Origin: Choristoneura fumiferana
Lineage: Eukaryota > Arthropoda > Insecta > Lepidoptera > Tortricidae
Direction of reading: 5' to 3'
NCBI RefSeq assembly: GCF_025370935.1
Contig: NC_133478.1
Location: 15,019,945-15,083,944, forward strand
Length of the DNA: 64,000 nt
Positions 53,968-64,000 of this stretch are shown piece by piece (the stretch's first letter is position 1; each line of letters opens with the position of its first letter). The position numbers and the translations under genes were made by a program. The notes under the pieces were generated by a model. That model ran no database searches, had not been told where the DNA came from, and saw only the letters and a list, made by a program, of their open reading frames with translations.

Positions 53968-55584
53968 GCCTAGACGATATCTTTAAACAATAATAGTCTT
54001 CTAAACAATAACTTTAAATAATAAACAATTAAGTTATTACTTTGATACGCCTACGGCATCTTGCATACCATTAGCTAGCTATTAAAACTAAATTTCCATG
54101 GGAATTCCCCAAAAAATACATCGTGAATTTCTTTGACGTTGCATAAAAAAATATAAAAAATATTGTCTTTAATCCTAGTAGTTAAAGTTTTAGGTTTTGG
54201 AATGAAAAGTAGCCAACTTGTTATTCCAGACTATATATCAAGTTTCATCCAAAAAATTCCTAAATATTCTCGTGGATACCGTGACTTTATTAGTGTTGCA
54301 TAAAAAAATCTAATCCTAGTGGTTGTTATTTAAGGCGCTTAGGTCTTTCTTTAGGTTTAAGCTTTTCTGAACTGTGGCGCAACTTTCTACAATCTACAAA
54401 ATACTAGAAAGTTTTATATAAAATGAAATCGGTAAAATCGTTTAAGTCATGGCGCGCCGGGAAATCGGGATAATTAAAAAAAAAGTCATGACGATGCTCA
54501 CTTGTTTTTAACACACCCGAACCAAGAAACATCCTTCCAGCGGCAGATATCTTTCCCTGACCCCTCTCAAAGTTGATTATATAACTCAATTCCACAAAAA
54601 CTGTCGCTTATTCCTTCCCTGTAACTGGTTGGAGACGGTACACGTACAAAACTTCGCTCCCAAAGGTATCGAAACTCCATTATAATTCGGTGTCATTTGC
54701 GAACTTTGCGAAATCAGCTTCCAATAGTTAAGGCAGTTTTGGGGCATGTTCGTTGCTTAAAAATAGGAGGGGACGATTTTCACACGTGTCTTGCGGGTCT
54801 AAGAAGTTTAGTTTACTTCTGTGTAATCGAATCACTTCAAAACACACCTATTTGGCAAATAAATATTTAGTTATATATTTATTATTACAGATAACAAGAA
54901 TGTTAATTAGAAGTCTATGGTAATTAAAGTACGAGTAACATAAGAAATTCCTATAAGCTTTACGAAAGTGCGGAATTCCCTGCACACAAGTCAAAACTTA
55001 ACAAGATAATATTTTAAAAATAGTTTAATTTGCACTACTTGACTTGTTGTTTTCATCAATACATAAAGTTGCACGCAGTCAAGTTGGGCAATTAGTATCA
55101 TACAGATTATTCTCAATAGTGTCACTGTAAAGCCATTTTAGGTTTCATTTGTTGAACGTTCACCCTCAGCATTGAACAACCCTTTTGCATACTAAACTAT
55201 TCACGCGACGTTACCCGCTGGACTGACTTCAATTTGTTGCCAGAGTGCTCCATAGCGCAAAGTAAACAAACGGTACCAAGTCCATTTACATTGTTTCACA
55301 GACGGAAGAAATGTTTCACGGCAACTGGGCAACAAACGCCGCTTTTAAATATAAAACCTTTTTACCTCTCTACTTACCTTAGTGTTTCTATTTATTTAGC
55401 TCGTATGTACTGAGTTACGTCACGTTAAATCTGGGGTAACATAGATTTACTTTCAATAATGCTTATCTTCCAAGTTTAGGTATATTTTATACCTAAGTCT
55501 GCTATTTACTGTTAAACTATTAATAATTCTCAAGCAAACTTAGCCCTTATAGTTTTCCTTGAAAATTTGATAAACTTACTATAC

Positions 55585-55860
55585 CATTTATTCAAATTTT
55601 TCCACACCGGTTTTAGATTTTAGAGGGGAGGGGGGACGCTCAATTTTAATGAAAATTTGCACTTTAAAGCTGAATATTTTGCAAACAAATCGCTGAATCG
55701 AAAAACCGTCTTAGCAACTCCCTAATGATTTTAAAAGACCTACCCAACGACGATACCCCACACTACAAGTTTGGATAAGAAAAAAAATCACCCCCACTTT
55801 ACGTCTATGGGAGGTACAATTAAAAAAATTGTTTTGAATTTTTTATTGTACCACTTTGTT
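55585..55860 (+). repeat. Repeat W, full copy across the end of the duplicated segment
   Basis: Contains 'ccacaccggttttagatttt', 'gaggggaggggggacgctca', 'ttgcaaacaaatcgctgaat', 'gattttaaaagacctaccca' and 'aaaaaaatcacccccacttt'. A reversed partial copy lies at 23705-23880 and a stub at 42503-42545. Non-coding retroelement debris. Confidence 0.7.
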
Positions 55861-55862
55861 GG

Positions 55863-56065
55863 TATACTTTACATATTTTTTTTATTCCACTGGATGGCAA
55901 ACGAGCAAGTGGGTCTCCTGATGGTAAGAGATCACATACATATTTGTGCCAAATTACAGCTTTCTAGCATTGATAGTCCCTTAGCAAAGCCGCGGACAGA
56001 CAGACAGACAGACATGGCGAAACTATAAGGGTTCCGTTTTTGCCATTTTGGCTCCGGAACCCTAA
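55863..56065. repeat. BMC1-like tail (minus) plus another LINE-tail repeat (plus)
   Basis: 55870-55935 reversed: 'ccactggatggcaaacgagc', 'gtgggtctcctgatggtaag'. Then a (GACA)n tract and 'ataagggttccgtttttgcc', 'ggctccggaaccctaaaaa', a tail common in lepidopteran DNA from memory. Confidence 0.6.
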
Positions 56066-56069
56066 AAAT

Positions 56070-57178
56070 GGTTTAATTACCCCATACAAAAAGTGAGTGA
56101 GACAGGTTTGCAGGGTAGATTTAGTCACATTTTGATAAGAAGCATAATGGGATAAAAAAATAATATGAAAAACTTCATTTAATAATTGAGCTTTATTTTT
56201 CGTTCCAAATTTAATGTTATGCTAATTCTAATTTATGATATTTAATATTTACAGCACGTACATTTACTAAATTAGTTCACATAATATAATTAGGATATAA
56301 AAATAAAATAAAAAGTTATTCGGAAGAAAATTAGCGCAATCAATATTGATTTCACAATGGCACCTTTATAAAATTTAGTTCTTTATCATGTATTAATTAC
56401 CTTAAATCAATAAAATTGTACAATGCATATTTATGACCATACACAAAATTAAAAAATAAATAAAGCACGCCTAAAGAACAGAAAAAAAATGTACTGTCTT
56501 TCTGTGATTCTCATACATCGAATTATTTTTTCTGCTCACTTCATAAAATATTTAGTGCAGTAAAAAGTCACAAAAATGTTACAAAAACTATCCTAGACAC
56601 AAATAAAAATGTAGTAACTTAACATAATCTAATAAAAAATGGTTTTCATACCACAGTGATAATTAAATGACTAGGGCTAAATATTATTTTAAAATTATAA
56701 ATTAATTGATCGCAGTGGTAACTTCTGGTAACTAATCCACAGATAAACAGTTCTTCTTCCACATTTACTTAGTATCCTCTTGACATACCACATAAGTTTT
56801 ACTGTGAATTATAAATAGTCCACAACAAGCTTCGTCAAAACAATACTTAATTTATTACTTAATGTAACAAAATGCATAGACAGTTGAGCTATTTTGCCTA
56901 CTTAATTTAACTGTTCATATTCTTGAAGCTCTTAATAGTAAATAAGACCTGCATGTTCGGTTGAAAAGTCTATGATAGTTGCTGTATAATAGCAAACGGT
57001 AGGCTCAAGCCTGCCTTAACACGTACTTCCTTACGTATAGGATCTATGTATGTCCATAAATTTTAAGCGCTTTGTACATTCCTATGCGATTATTTTTGTA
57101 GTTGTATTTGAAGAAGAAAACATTGTGTATCTGTATGAAATCAATGATGCTACTTTTGAAAGTATTAAAAATATGGAT
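56070..57178. other. Gene-free AT-rich stretch
   Basis: Very AT-rich, no ORF of note, no recognised repeat. It may include untranslated sequence of a neighbouring gene, but nothing shows it. Confidence 0.5.
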
Positions 57179-57460
57179 TTTGCAGGTGGTAGGACCTTGT
57201 GCAAGGTCCGCCCGGATTGCTACCACCATCTTGCTCGCTAATCCTGCCGTGAAGCAGCAGTGCTTGCATTGTTGTGTTTCGGCGTGGAGAGTAAGACAGC
57301 CGGTGAAATTACTGGCACGTGAGGTATCCCATCTTAGGCCTCTAGGTTGGCAACGCGTCTGCAATACCCCTGGTGTTGCAGATGTTTATGGGCGGTGGTG
57401 ATCTCTTACCATCAGGAGACCCACTTGCTTGTTTGCCATCCAGTTGTATAAAAAAAAAAA
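57179..57460 (+). mobile_element. Full BMC1-like repeat with target duplication
   Basis: Runs from TTTGCAGGTGGTAGG to GCCATCCAGTTGTATAAAA. AATATGGAT at 57170-57178 repeats at 57461-57469, defining both ends of the inserted unit (~282 bp). The 99- and 106-codon ORFs across it are not genes. Confidence 0.85.
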
Positions 57461-57814
57461 AATATGGATAACGTGTATTTCTGTGAGTTGGCCGCAAAGC
57501 GTTATTATACAAGTTTTTTGTACTATCCTTGGAAAACATACAATGGCCAGAATAAGCGGCAAGAAATTTTGTAGAAAGTTATATATCGTATTTTCTTTAC
57601 TCAAAAATGTATGAAATAGCACTTTTCGGTTTTTTTTGCCAGTGTTACAAAATTAAAGCAGTAACAATAACGATTAAAAAAATACTGTTTTCGAAACAAA
57701 ACATTTTGTGGCAAGTATAGACAACAAAAACAATACATTCGGAAATTAAATTTCATTGTAGTCAATTTAGACTCAGAAAATTTATAGAAAATTTACAATG
57801 AGGCCAAACATCGA

Positions 57815-58154
57815 GTGTGGCCTGTACAGTAAATAATTAAAACATAGATCAAAATCGTCAAACTGAACAACATTAGTTCAGCGAATTTTAAAAATAATTA
57901 TTTTTTTAATTTTTATTATACTTTTAAGTTTATTCGAAGAAGCAATGTAAAGCAAAATGTTTGATGTTTGTAGCGTGACAGGCGACGTCAGTTGTGTTCT
58001 TGGATGGCGTACATTGATAGCAGTTTTTAATTTGTATGAAAAAGAGAAAATTCGAAGACTCCTTTATTTTTAAAAATCGCTGAACTAATTAATGTAGTTC
58101 AGTTTGACGAGGACGATCTATGTTTTAATATTTTGCTCGTATTACAGGCCACAC
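57815..58154. mobile_element. Long inverted-repeat MITE (340 bp) downstream of connectin
   Basis: Ends GTGTGGCCTGTA / TACAGGCCACAC extend inward for ~90 bp each ('attaaaacatagatc', 'gtcaaactgaac', 'attagttcagcga' and their complements). It lies 230 bp past the connectin stop codon, so it may fall in that gene's 3' UTR. Confidence 0.8.
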
Positions 58155-58386
58155 CGGGTATAAAGATCAACTACAACCCCACTGCGTAAGCGTTAATATT
58201 TCCAATTATCTCCCAAGGCATCTCTAAACGAGCCGTATCACATTACCGACTCACAACCGCTATAGTTAACGCTACGAAATAATTTAATTAAATACAATTA
58301 ACCAGTCTTGTTACTTACAAACTACCGAAGAAAACGGCCGAAGTATAAAAGTACTTTTATAAAACACTACACCCAACAAGTCAAGT

Positions 58387-61300
58387 TTAAAGTTCGATTA
58401 AGAAACTTATTGTTACTAAAGTGAGTACTAGCGATAGGTTGGAAAGGATTCTGAAACTTGAACTTGGTCGCCAGTAGCTCTCGTCTTTTGAGGATAGCAT
58501 TAACGAGTCCTCACCATTCTGGGATAATTCATTACGACACGCGAGTGCTTCGATGGGCATATCGAGTAATACCACTTGATCGAAGGTAACAGGAGACACA
58601 GTTGCTTCATATTTGTACGTCGGGCTTGCTTCCTCGTATGACTCTTCATCGTTCGCGTCTTGTTGGAAGACGTCACTATTGGCCGAAACTTCGAATTGGT
58701 TTTCTTCCTTTTCGACGTTCGTTTGTGAGCTTATTTCGTTGGTAGGTTTGTCATTGGGTTTGTTGGGTACACAGGTCACGTCGTCTAAAGCAAGTCTAAG
58801 CGGCTCGCTCTTTGTCTCGTTCCGTAAGACGTGGATCCAGGACAAGCGACAATCGCAAGTTAATTGGTTACCTGGAAAAGAAGAAAAATGCTTTAAAACG
58901 ACTAGCAAAAATAAAGAAATGCCTCAGTGAGTAGAGCGGTGAGTCGGTCTTTTACGTTTTTAACCGACATTACTCTGCTATATTGAAAAAAATCCTAAAA
59001 CTGAACCGAAAAAACCATAACATTGGTTGAGGTAATATATACCGAGCGGCGATAAATCTGGCCTCAAATATATGCAGAATCGGTAATTTTGTATGAAGGG
59101 TGGGCCAAATTTAATTAATATGGCCAGTAGAGAAAAGTCGGATATACAATAGACAGACATACGAAAGCATTTTTGCCCAAACTGTAACGGTGACGCTTTG
59201 CGCTCGCTCGGTCGTTGAGAAGAATAGAAATGGAACTGTCTATATAGGAATGTTTTGCTGCTTGATGAATCAGAACGGTAGAGGTCAGGTGACAATGAAG
59301 TACAGAAGTTGTCGAAATAGGACTGTGGACAAAGTGGCCCTGAGCCAGGTTTTGGGCTTAAAGCCTCTGCATGTTGTAAAAAAGGATCAGGATTAGTTTT
59401 TTTTATTTCTTATTCCTTTTGACTGTATATAAGTATTTTGGTAATTTAATGTCAGTGTTTAGTTTAATTTTTATTTTGTTTTATTCTTTGACTTAATTTT
59501 GATTCATTGTTTGATAAAAAAGGATCATATGTATTAAAACTCATAAAGATACACGACTGTAGTGTTAACTGCGTAGCAGCGTGTTCAGATTTTTTCGATA
59601 AAATTTTTGCTCACAAGTTTATGAACTCGACTGTACAGTTGAACAAATTGAATCAACCCAGGGTGGAACCTTTGTGCTACTAATGTCATGTTGACATCTC
59701 ATACTTATGTCAAGGAAATCCTAGTGAAATTAATTATTAAAAAGGTTCCACCCTGGGTCATGATCATATTTCAATTTGTTCGACCGTACATGAACACATT
59801 TCTATTCCTCTAATAATTAGTTTTGTGTGTTTTACATACTTTTGCCGCAACATTATGCTGAGTGGGTCCCAATTTATACTATTCGATGTTTTTTTTTTAA
59901 TTATTATTTCATCCTTACGTGTTTTTTCTGTGTATCGAATATGTGTAAATGAATGTCTCTCTCTCTCTCTCTCTCTCTCTCTATTATTTATCTATAGGCA
60001 CTGTCTTGTTAAAATTTAAATGCGTGGAAATATTTCCACGAGGGCCTAATGTAGGCTTTTATTTATAAAACATCTACAGAACCATAAATGTTCCGCAGCA
60101 AATATTTAATTAATTACAACGAATTTCATTTAATAATTTATAGAAGTCATAACTTTCAATTAGGTAATAAAAATACTCTAGGATATATTTATCCTTGCCC
60201 TAGGGTATTGAACCGGCACGTGGCAATAAAATAACGAAGTTAACGTTTTTATCAAAATTCTGTTTGTTGATTCTGAATTAAACACATTTCATTGTATACA
60301 CGGAGTTATTATGGCATTGTTGGCTCACTAAAGGGAGCTGTTACACTCATTAATTGTCTTTAATATGGAGGGTGCTTTGGAAGGGGATTAGAGCTTTACG
60401 GGGACTGGCCCATTGTTTGCGAGAAATAATAGTTGTTTATCTTCCCATGAGCGCGCACTAAGCATACGTGTATGCGTCATTTTCTCCTAAATAACATGTT
60501 CGCGCCAAAATAAGATTCGTATGATTTGATTATAAAAAAGTATTGTTGTACGTTTCATTGTGCTTTGTGTTACAAAAATCATATATTTCATTGTTACGAG
60601 GAGAAATATTTTCCGTTTTTGTAACGACAAAACGCTAAAATCGCCACAATAGCAGTTTGTTCATCAAATGAAATAGACGAAATTGTATAGAGCGACGGAA
60701 AATTACTGCCAAGAATTTAATGGTTATTTCTTTAACGATTTCGCGATGTGATCGGATCAAATTATTAATGCTATTCAGTAAAATGTTATTTGAGAAAGGA
60801 ATTAAATTAAGTCATTTTCACTCACCGCTCAGATAAAGGACCGACGTCTTCAATTTCAAATTGTCGAGTATCGGTTTAACCGTCTCGTACGTAAAGAACT
60901 CGAGCTCATTGTTCCTCAAATCTAATAACTCAAGGCCCCTAACGCCTTCTAAAAGCCGCTCATTTATGGACCTCAATTTATTCCCGGTCATAGACAATTT
61001 CTGAAGCAAAGCGAGCCCGTCGAACGCCCTTTCAGATAAATATCTCAATTCATTATTATCAAGGAGGAGTTCATTCAAATTCCACAATTCGGTGAACGTC
61101 AAATCTCCGATCATTGACAACTTGTTAGACCTGAGATCCAATCTCGTCAAATTAGCGAGCCCTCGGAAAGTGTCTCTAGTGAGGACTGTAATCGAGTTGT
61201 ACTCTAGTATCAGTTCGCTGAGCAGCGTGAGGTGCTCAAAACATCCGTCGTGCGCTAAATTAATGACGTTAAACGATAAATCAAGATATCGTAGAGCGGG

Positions 61301-61879
61301 CAAGTCCACAAACACGTCGCGCTGCACTTCAGTCACTTTGTTCTCTTTAATCGTGAGATTGACCAACGCTGGCAAGTTTGTAAACGACGAGAAATCCAAC
61401 TCTGTGATTTTATTGTTCATCAGTGTTATTTCTTTTAATGTCGTCATGTTGGAGAATGTTTTCTTTTCTATCTTGTTGATTGTTGCGTAGTGTATGAGTA
61501 GTTTTTGGAGTCGTTTTAGGCGGTGTATAACGTGCAATGGGATGAATTTTAACGCGCCGTCGGATCTTACGTTGAATGTTAATCTTTCTATGCGTGGCTG
61601 TGAGTTGAAGCTTGACCATATGGGGTCTGTTTCGTCGATGCCGCCGTTGAAAACCCAACAGTCTGCTCTGGTAGCAGTGCGTACTTCAGTGTTTTCGCAG
61701 TAGCAATGCACTTTACTTTCGCGGTCGGTTATCTCGCAGATGTTGTCTTTGACTTGCGCGGTGTGATGCCTTCTTTCGGTTTTATCTCGCCGTTTTTCAT
61801 TTAGCCGGCTCTCAGTGTGGGATATTTGCACGGAGGCCAGAGCCAGAGCCAGGAGCAAATATTGAACGACGGACTCCAT
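58387..61879 (-). CDS. Con: Connectin-like LRR cell-adhesion protein; join of 2 coding exons
   Basis: Exons 60826-61879 and 58387-58871 join in frame (donor AGCG|GTGAGT, acceptor TTTTCCAG|GT, phase 1) to 512 aa; the intron is 1954 bp. Residues 1-20 are a signal peptide. A Cys cluster (48, 59, 61, 74) with 'HCYCENTEVRTATRADCWVF' precedes ~10 leucine-rich repeats at 95-350. An LRR C-terminal cap follows (GNQLTCDCRLSWIHVLRNET; Cys 357, 359, 385), completed only by splicing. After an acidic low-complexity linker, a hydrophobic end (491-512) follows RPSSS, as in GPI-anchored proteins. Connectin in Drosophila is a GPI-anchored homophilic adhesion protein on motor axons and muscles; the cap, linker and tail fit. 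The 5' UTR is spliced: an acceptor TTTCAG lies at 61900, 20 nt before the ATG. A different LRR adhesion protein is possible but less likely. Confidence 0.87.
59632..59790. mobile_element. Intronic TIR MITE (159 bp)
   Basis: TGTACAGTTGAACAAATTGAA and its complement (ttcaatttgttcgaccgtaca) frame the element; inner arms 'cccagggtggaacc' and 'ggttccaccctggg' match perfectly. It lies in the connectin intron. Confidence 0.8.
59823..60005 (+). repeat. Dispersed repeat with (TC)n, in connectin intron
   Basis: Related to 18640-18795 by 'ctgagtgggtccca', 'tttatact', 'ttttttctgtgtat'. A perfect (CT)n run of about 13 units lies at 59956-59982. Confidence 0.55.
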
Positions 61880-61899
61880 AACTCTCGCCTTTCAGAAAC

Positions 61900-64000
61900 C
61901 TGAAACAAATGAAAAAAAAGAACGGTTAGAAGAAAAGTTTGCAGATGATAGTTGTTGGAACCTGATATTACGGTAAAATAAAGATAAAAGAGCTTAGCTA
62001 AAATTAAAATTAAACAAAGATTTTGAAGCTAGCCAGTCGTTTAAATCGAAACTTAAAGTAAAAATATTCAAATTTTTAATAAATAACAATTTTAAAGCAG
62101 GTCAGTCAAAAAGAAAATATTATCACAAATAACAACCTAGGAAAAGTTTGTTCATATGCTTAATTATTTCCAAGCCCATATGCCTTGATATTACAATATC
62201 GATTCTCCTAAACAAACAAGAGTTCATATTAAAATGCCATGAGCCAATTACAATTACGGTAATTTTACCCGTCATTACAAGGCATTAGAATGGAATTACA
62301 GTTTTTACATTGCATGCATGGAGCTCTAAGGGTAGTAATTCACTGAATCAGCATGTATTGCACTTAGTAAAATTTTGTGGGGTCCGGTCCCTGACTGGTT
62401 CTGTGCATTGGTGTTTTACCCCTTAATTTATTGACGTATTGACAGCAGAAGTAGGTGGCATGTGGCAGTGGCACGTTCGATTGACCGGTCAGACAATAGG
62501 GTAGTTAACAATAACATCTTAACTCACGGGAAAAATGGAATTCTTTAAACCAGAATATTCATAGTCTCAGGAATATTGTTTAAATCCAAGTAATTATTTT
62601 CTTTAAGTAACATTAATAGTTTTAACCCAAGACAATATTTGTCTTCATCCAATACAATATGGCGTCCGGCTATATACGAAATATTATTGTCATGAGCAAG
62701 GATATATATCCTCCGTTAAAAACCTTTCATATAGCCTTTGTTGCTGGATATTAAAAATAAAAATGAATAGGTACTTGAAACTATTACAGAAAGCGAAGTT
62801 TTTGAAGTACTATCTAATAAAGACTAAGGCAACAAAAGTAGGACTTGGATTTTTAATTAAGAATCTTTGACAACGGTAACAAAATCACAAAAGTCGCCAA
62901 ATGTTTATTAACAAAAACGCAACTCCGACAATACGTCCGCTCTTAATTAAACAACGGTCCCATTCTTTCGTTTAAACGAGCCTCTTAATCAGAGAGAGAC
63001 AAAAAAGGTAACGCGTTTTTGCCTTGTCCAAATGATTATTAGGGATTGAATTTGTGATCCCCTGACGTTCTGTCGTTTAATTAAAAAGAAAAGGCATCGA
63101 AGAGTGAGACACACTTTATAAACAACTAGGTTAAATACGATTAAATTGGTTTGAGGAAAAATCCTTTGATCAACCTTTATTAATTTTGTACAGTGCCGTT
63201 TATACGTATTCATGTTTTGTCTACTAAAATTCTTTTTCACTTGGAATATAAGATCTTTTTGATCGACGCTGAGTAAGAGAAGTTGCATTGAACTTTATCG
63301 TTGATTTCGAATTATGATTTTTTCCTTACATATTATTAACTGTTTTTTAACGTTTCGTATCTGAAGAAAAAAATAGAACTCTTATAGTTCGCCTCTTTCA
63401 AGTTTTGATATTGTGAAATATGGAAGGTGTGAAAAAGGTAATTTAGTAATATTATCAGATATAAGTATCAAAGACAGTTTTTTTTCAACTATTTAAAAAA
63501 TAAATAAATTGCTAAGTTGATTTTTCGACCTCTCTTATTTGATAAGAGTATGTCTGTGGTTTCATGTGTTACTTAGCATAAAAAATTAGATATTTTGATG
63601 TTACTAAGTCTATTTTTTCTCAGGCTAAGGCCTGATTTGGCGTTGGATTGACCAAATACAACACTTTAGAGAGCCAATGAAGTAAAAACCCATGTTCCAT
63701 GTCCCTTTTTCCAAACCAGAAGATCCCTAAAAACTTTTTGGCAAATGCGCGAAGAAAACAGAGGGAGATTAGCGAATTGTATTCGTCTTTTGTTTTTAAA
63801 TTTAATTTCGCCACCGGGATCGTGCCCGCAATTTCAATTCTGAGTTGTAAAGAGACAATGTTTAAAAGTAGCTCGAGTCATTTCGGACCGAGTTTTTGTT
63901 GGTATTGTCCCGTTTTGACATTTTTATTCAAGAAAGTCTACTAAGAAGTAACATTTTTCTGGCGACTTTTGTTTTAATGCGTCGCAGGATTTTTCCACTT
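61900..64000. other. Region upstream of connectin ATG exon
   Basis: Starts with a splice acceptor polypyrimidine tract on the minus strand (ttttttttcatttgtttcag), so this is probably intron within the connectin 5' UTR. No first exon or promoter is identified and no coding ORF is supported; short ORFs at 62989-63288 and 63620-63944 look random. Confidence 0.55.

Larger units (their letters stand above)
36544..55649. repeat. ~19 kb duplicated segment, copy B (start of contig 2)
   Basis: Begins 'atttttgtaagcatttta', matching copy A at about 17480, and ends 'gacgctcaattttaat', matching copy A's last bases. Unlike A it continues into unique DNA. B-only items: 40857-41273, 45693-46225, one extra 119-bp unit near 49112, and a LINE insertion at 52411-52661. 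Confidence 0.95.
58872..60825 (-). other. Connectin intron
   Basis: GT at 60825-60824 and AG at 58873-58872. Besides the MITE and CT-rich repeat above, it holds an ORF at 59190-59396 (68 codons) with no recognisable domain, and unassigned AT-rich DNA. Confidence 0.85.

Noticed and set aside
17478..55649. A true biological tandem duplication of 19 kb
   Set aside because: The only junction is a 100-N gap, and the differences, including an empty/filled LINE site and repeat-number change, look allelic. Kept as the less likely alternative pending read depth.
58613..58930. 105-aa plus-strand Ser-rich ORF
   Set aside because: Antisense of the acidic linker of the connectin-like protein.
58978..59295. 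105-aa minus-strand ORF in the connectin intron as an extra exon
   Set aside because: Lies between two exons that already join in frame within one LRR cap motif; no domain is recognised.
59956..59982. CT-rich tract as a regulatory GAGA-factor site
   Set aside because: Part of a dispersed repeat with the same CT-rich end at 18760-18790; simple microsatellite expansion explains it.
61092..61490. 132-aa plus-strand ORF
   Set aside because: Antisense shadow of the connectin LRR exon.

Overview
The window looks like AT-rich insect nuclear DNA, most likely from a moth or butterfly. Introns have GT-AG borders. Intergenic DNA is packed with short retroposon tails, foldback/TIR elements and tRNA-derived SINEs of kinds I associate with Lepidoptera. 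No bacterial-type operons, CRISPR arrays, rRNA genes or free-standing tRNA genes are visible.

The dominant large-scale feature is a near-identical pair of ~19 kb segments, 17478-36443 (copy A) and 36544-55649 (copy B), separated only by exactly 100 Ns (36444-36543). Contig 1 ends inside the repeated segment and contig 2 restarts at its beginning, so no real duplication junction is present. The copies differ by SNPs, homopolymer indels, deletions, a repeat-number difference and one retrotransposon insertion. I read this as two haplotypes of one locus left side by side by the assembler; the real locus would then run 1-17477, one copy, then 55650-64000.

Layout: 1-17.5 kb is gene-poor and repeat-rich (LINE 3' ends, SINEs, a hAT-type MITE with 8-bp target duplication). 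Inside each ~19 kb copy is a compact three-exon minus-strand gene for a small secreted single-domain von Willebrand factor type C (SVWC, Vago-like) protein. It is missed by simple ORF scans because its exons are only 100, 130 and 157 nt; it has a TATA box. Each copy also carries a GC-rich plus-strand block that may be a 5' exon of an unidentified gene. From 55.65 kb on the sequence is single copy. A minus-strand connectin-like leucine-rich-repeat cell-adhesion gene occupies 58387-61899, with two coding exons that splice cleanly in frame to 512 aa, an N-terminal signal peptide and a C-terminal hydrophobic tail fitting GPI anchoring.

The genes do not form a pathway: one is a probable neural/muscle adhesion molecule, the other a probable secreted immune-type peptide. 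The rest is mobile-element debris: RTE-like and R2/R4-like (restriction-like endonuclease) LINE 3' fragments, a BMC1-like 3'-UTR repeat, one pol III SINE family in every stage of decay, and about a dozen MITE families. Comparing the two haplotypes gives direct snapshots of insertion and deletion. I did not find a convincing new multi-gene system.
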